Position numbers and translations under genes: made by a program. A stretch of DNA of 64,000 bases. It comes from Pseudomonadota bacterium. GTDB taxonomy: Bacteria > Myxococcota > Myxococcia > Myxococcales > Myxococcaceae. Shown here one piece after another: positions 61,255 to 64,000 of this stretch (position 1 is its first letter; every line of letters starts with the position of its first letter). Location of the stretch: NCBI GenBank assembly GCA_023423535.1, contig JAFAFL010000034.1:9026-73025 (forward strand), in the 5' to 3' direction. A model generated the notes under the pieces. The model saw only the letters and a program-made list of their open reading frames with translations, was not told the origin of the DNA and did not search any database.

Positions 61255-63114
61255 ATGGCGCCCCGCTCCACCAAGACGAAGTCTGCTGCCGAAGCTGCCC
61301 CCTCGTCCGACGCCGTTTCGTCGGATGCGAGTGACGCGAAGTTCGACCGGCTCGAACGCATCGAGGTGCGGAACCTCGGTGGAATCGGCGCGAGCGGAGT
61401 GTCCTTCACCCTCGATCGTCTGGTGGCACTCGTCGGCGAGAACAACCTCGGCAAGAGCACCGTGCTCCGCGCCTACGAGTTGATCTCGAATGAGGGCAGC
61501 GGCGACGGTGAGTTGAGCATCGAGGACTTTCCCGACCGGGTCGTGCCGAAGCCGCCGGAGGGCGAGCCTTTCGACCAGGAGAAGCTCGACGCTCTGTTTC
61601 CGCAGGTCGTGCTCGACACCATCGTCACCGCGACGAAGGGCATCGTCGGCGAGCCGTACGCGCTGGCTCTCCCTGACGGCAAGGGCTTCCGCATCCGCGA
61701 GCGGTGGCTCTGGCGCGCCCCCGGGCAGCAACCCGTGCGCACCGGCTACAAGTGGGGCGAGGTAGAGCCCGTCGACGAGACGGGGCGGTACGAGGGTCAG
61801 CCCTCCGGCTTCGCCTCAGTGGCGGAGAAGCGCCGGCCGAAGGCCTATCGACTCTCCGCCTTCGAGCAGAGCGAGAAGCTGGAGAGGCAGATCCGCGACC
61901 TGTTCATGACTTCCGTCCACGATGCGCTTCGAAAGGCGAAGAAGAACCCTGACGCCGAGTTCGCCGACGTCCTGGCGCTGCTCAAGGAAGCACGCACCAA
62001 GGCTCTGGCAAGTGAGGAGGAGGAGATACGGAAGATCGAGGTCGAGCTGTCCGAGGAGGTCGGTAACGTCTTTCCCGAGTACACGGTCAGCATCGACCGG
62101 CGCGACGAGACCGACGCCTTCTTCGACCCGACCTCGCTCTTCAAGAACGCCGAACCCAGCCTTCGCATGGGCCGCGGCGACGTCCTTGGGCCTCTCGATC
62201 GACAAGGCAGCGGGACACAGCGCACGCTGATGTGGAGCGCGCTGCGGGTCCTTGCAAAGCGGGCCAAGGAGAGCACGCGGCCCCGGCTGCTCCTCATCGA
62301 CGAGCCTGAACTCTGTTTGCACCCCTCAAAGATCCGCCTCGCAAGCAAGGCTCTGTATGAGCTCGCGACTGCGCCCAACTCCGGCTGGCAGGTGATGCTG
62401 ACCACCCACTCGCCGCTGTTCCTCGACCTCAGCCGCGACCACACGACGATCGTCCGGCTCGAGCGCTCGAACGACGAGACCCGCGCCGTTCAGGTCTTCC
62501 GCTCCGACAGCGCTGCGTTCGAAGGCGACGTGAGCAAGCAGCTCAAGCTCCTCAACGCCTACGACCCGAACGTGGGCGAGTTCTTCTTTGGCGACCAAAC
62601 GGTGGTGGTCGAAGGGGACACCGAGTACGCCGCCTTCCGTCGTCTCACCGCGGAGGATCCGAGCCTCCACGGCGTGCACGTGGTGCGCGCGCGCGGCAAG
62701 GCAAACCTTCGACTGTTTGCGACGATCCTCAACCAGTTCCATGCGAGCTACGCGGTGCTGCACGACGCCGACTCACGATTCGACAAGAACGAGAACGCGA
62801 ACGGGATGTGGAAGATCAACCTCGACCTCAAGGGGATGACCGACGCAGCAAAGGGCTCGGCGCGGCGGGTCGCCTCGATCTGCAATTTCGAGCAGGCGCT
62901 GTTCGGGAGCACCGGGTCGGGCAAGGACAAGCCCTCTGAGGCGCTGGCCCGATTGGACGAGTCCCCCGAACGCTGGGACGTCGCGCGCCAGCTGCTCCGG
63001 TGTCTCGCCGGGTTCGAGGGGCTCGACAAGCTTCCGCCGGGATTCGTCGCCTGGAAGAGCGAGGAGGAATTGATCGCTGCGACCGAGACGCCCGCCTCTG
63101 CGCAAGTGGCGTAG
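61255..63114 (+). CDS. OLD family ATPase/TOPRIM endonuclease
   Basis: The 619-residue protein has an ABC/SMC-like ATPase: Walker A GENNLGKST near 61, signature-like GSGTQRTLMWSALRVL and Walker B LLLIDEPELCLHP near 345, then TTHSPLFLDL. A C-terminal TOPRIM domain has VVVEGDTEYAAF near 450 and LHDADSR near 503. This is the OLD (overcoming lysogenization defect) nuclease architecture, known from phage exclusion and anti-phage defence (class 2 members act with a UvrD helicase as Gabija; no such helicase is present here). The gene after it may be a partner. Confidence 0.87.
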   Translation: MAPRSTKTKSAAEAAPSSDAVSSDASDAKFDRLERIEVRNLGGIGASGVSFTLDRLVALVGENNLGKSTVLRAYELISNEGSGDGELSIEDFPDRVVPKPPEGEPFDQEKLDALFPQVVLDTIVTATKGIVGEPYALALPDGKGFRIRERWLWRAPGQQPVRTGYKWGEVEPVDETGRYEGQPSGFASVAEKRRPKAYRLSAFEQSEKLERQIRDLFMTSVHDALRKAKKNPDAEFADVLALLKEARTKALASEEEEIRKIEVELSEEVGNVFPEYTVSIDRRDETDAFFDPTSLFKNAEPSLRMGRGDVLGPLDRQGSGTQRTLMWSALRVLAKRAKESTRPRLLLIDEPELCLHPSKIRLASKALYELATAPNSGWQVMLTTHSPLFLDLSRDHTTIVRLERSNDETRAVQVFRSDSAAFEGDVSKQLKLLNAYDPNVGEFFFGDQTVVVEGDTEYAAFRRLTAEDPSLHGVHVVRARGKANLRLFATILNQFHASYAVLHDADSRFDKNENANGMWKINLDLKGMTDAAKGSARRVASICNFEQALFGSTGSGKDKPSEALARLDESPERWDVARQLLRCLAGFEGLDKLPPGFVAWKSEEELIAATETPASAQVA

Positions 63115-63130
63115 CCGAAGCGAGGAAAGC

Positions 63131-63153
63131 GGGGCGCACCGTGAGCGCGCCCC
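63131..63153. other. Short GC hairpin between the OLD gene and the next gene
   Basis: Seven-base arms GGGGCGC/GCGCCCC with a 9-base loop just after the OLD stop. No T run follows, so it may be a weak terminator or an mRNA-stabilising hairpin. Confidence 0.35.
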
Positions 63154-63202
63154 CTGTCTCCCGCTATGCTGTCTTTTCACCCATTACCCGTAGGGGGAAG
63201 AC

Positions 63203-63880
63203 ATGCCGAAGACGACCCGCTGGCCCGGAGCAGAGACCGTCGCCATCTCCAACGCCTGGATTCCGATGGCCCGAGCCCGGAGCACGAGGCTGGAGAGCAG
63301 GGGGATCACCGCCGCCTGGCTCGACGCCCTGACGGCCCGGACGGTGGAGGTGGAGGATGCGATCGCCGGCAAGCTCGGCGCGAAGAGCACCCTGAAGTCG
63401 AGCACCGCCGAGCTGCAGGTGCAGGTCGGACTGGCGGCGGACTGGATCTCCGTCGTCCGGAGCACCGTGAAGCGGCTGTACCCGAAGAACCGGGCGCTGC
63501 TCGAGGCCTTCGGCGCAGGGGGGAAGAGCCCTCGCGTCGCCACCCTCCCCAGCGCGGTCGCCGCCCTCGATCAGGTCCTCGGCGCCGTCGCCCGCTACCC
63601 GAGCGAGGCCTCCGCCGCCGCCATCCAGCAGCGCGACGTGGACCGCCTCACGAAGCTCCGCGACGACCTCCGCCGGATCAATGCGCTCCAGGAGGAGGCG
63701 AAGGGCAGCCGCAAGCAGGTGACTGCCTCGGTGAACTCGATGATCCAGGGCCTCATCGACGACCTCGACCGCCTCTTCACCGCCGTCCAGCTCGAGTACG
63801 CGGAGGAGAAGGACGTCATCCAGGCCTTCCGCGCCGTCATCCCCACCCCGACCCCGAAGAAGATCAAGCCGGCCGCGTGA
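63203..63880 (+). CDS. Hypothetical helical protein
   Basis: The 225-residue product is mostly helical, with an Ala-rich C-terminal part (ITAAWLDALTARTVEVED early; DRLTKLRDDLRRINALQEEA in the middle; a Pro/Lys tail). No family is recognised. A strong GGGGGAAG site precedes the ATG. It lies 88 bases downstream of the OLD-family gene on the same strand. Confidence 0.6.
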   Translation: MPKTTRWPGAETVAISNAWIPMARARSTRLESRGITAAWLDALTARTVEVEDAIAGKLGAKSTLKSSTAELQVQVGLAADWISVVRSTVKRLYPKNRALLEAFGAGGKSPRVATLPSAVAALDQVLGAVARYPSEASAAAIQQRDVDRLTKLRDDLRRINALQEEAKGSRKQVTASVNSMIQGLIDDLDRLFTAVQLEYAEEKDVIQAFRAVIPTPTPKKIKPAA

Positions 63881-63949
63881 TCGGTGCGGGGGCCCCTCTT
63901 GTTCTCTCCAGCGCGTCCCGGTCGTCTGACGGTGCGCCCCCGCCCTCTG

Positions 63950-64000
63950 CGGCTCGTAGCCGAGCCCTGACGGCTCGTAGCCGAGCCCTGACGGCTCGTA
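63950..64000. repeat. 21-base tandem repeats with internal hairpin, running off the window
   Basis: Unit 1 at 63950-63970 and unit 2 at 63971-63991 are identical 21-mers; a third begins at 63992 and is cut by the window end. Each unit contains GGCTCG-TAGC-CGAGCC, a 6-base stem with a 4-base loop. The array lies downstream of a gene, and its full length is unknown. Confidence 0.85.

Overview
The window is high-GC, gene-dense DNA from a myxobacterium (phylum Myxococcota). The main signs are a MYXO-CTERM tail (GCGCSAG motif, membrane helix, Arg run) on the 1409-residue secreted metallopeptidase at 56908-61137, many lipoproteins with Asp/Ala/Gly-rich linkers, a kelch-repeat lipoprotein of the myxobacterial type and a large complement of secreted hydrolases. 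I see no rRNA, tRNA, CRISPR array or insertion sequence. No gene-free stretch exceeds 300 bases. Many neighbours are joined by 4-base ATGA or GTGA stop/start overlaps, so short operons are common.

Layout. 1-8759: end of an ion channel, YjbQ, a Uma2-family protein, a fabH - uracil-DNA glycosylase - lipoprotein operon, a GNAT acetyltransferase and a 1276-residue TPR/DUF3857 lipoprotein. 8941-16898: kelch lipoprotein, a lipoprotein peptidylarginine deiminase (PAD) coupled to a HEAT-like exported protein, a LysM protein, a decayed cytochrome-c-peroxidase-family gene, a hypothetical lipoprotein and a TetR regulator. 16982-25961: lipid and acyl metabolism (acyl-CoA synthetase, four alpha/beta hydrolases or lipases, a KAS III-like enzyme, another TetR regulator).

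26129-38651 is a sulfur (sulfide/persulfide/sulfite) island. It holds a three-domain rhodanese - cysteine desulfurase - persulfide dioxygenase fusion, two TauE/SafE exporters, a persulfide dioxygenase-rhodanese fusion, two YeeE/YedE-type transporters, a CoA-disulfide (persulfide) reductase with a rhodanese tail, a DsrE-like protein, a SoxB-like 5'-nucleotidase-family protein, a broken YeiH transporter, an intact ECF sigma factor carrying its own zinc-finger anti-sigma tail, and the wreck of a second sigma/anti-sigma pair. Three promoters of identical architecture (GGGAAC, 17 bases, GTGTCG or GTGTCT) lie before the broken sigma gene, the soxB-like gene and yeiH. They point to one ECF regulon whose own sigma gene now appears disrupted.

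38682-43646: a glycoside-hydrolase-like lipoprotein, a lipoprotein serpin and a sedolisin-like (S53) lipoprotein in a row; the sedolisin lacks two of the acidic residues needed for catalysis. 43786-46555: a ROK sugar kinase - kaiB - kaiC operon without kaiA. 46680-48251: a TetR regulator and alpha/beta hydrolase, each with a copy of the same palindromic operator. 49449-54116: a phosphomannomutase/phosphoglucomutase and a mannose-1-phosphate guanylyltransferase (GDP-mannose supply) flank a MASE1 hybrid histidine kinase. 54287-56742: a zeta-type toxin-antitoxin pair, a Nudix hydrolase and UppP. 56908-64000: the M36 metallopeptidase, an OLD-family ATPase/nuclease, a hypothetical gene and the start of a 21-base tandem repeat that runs off the window.

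Three separate loci (14578-15031, 29662-30426, 37829-38651) look like genes with internal deletions and frameshifts. This could be real gene decay or an assembly problem.
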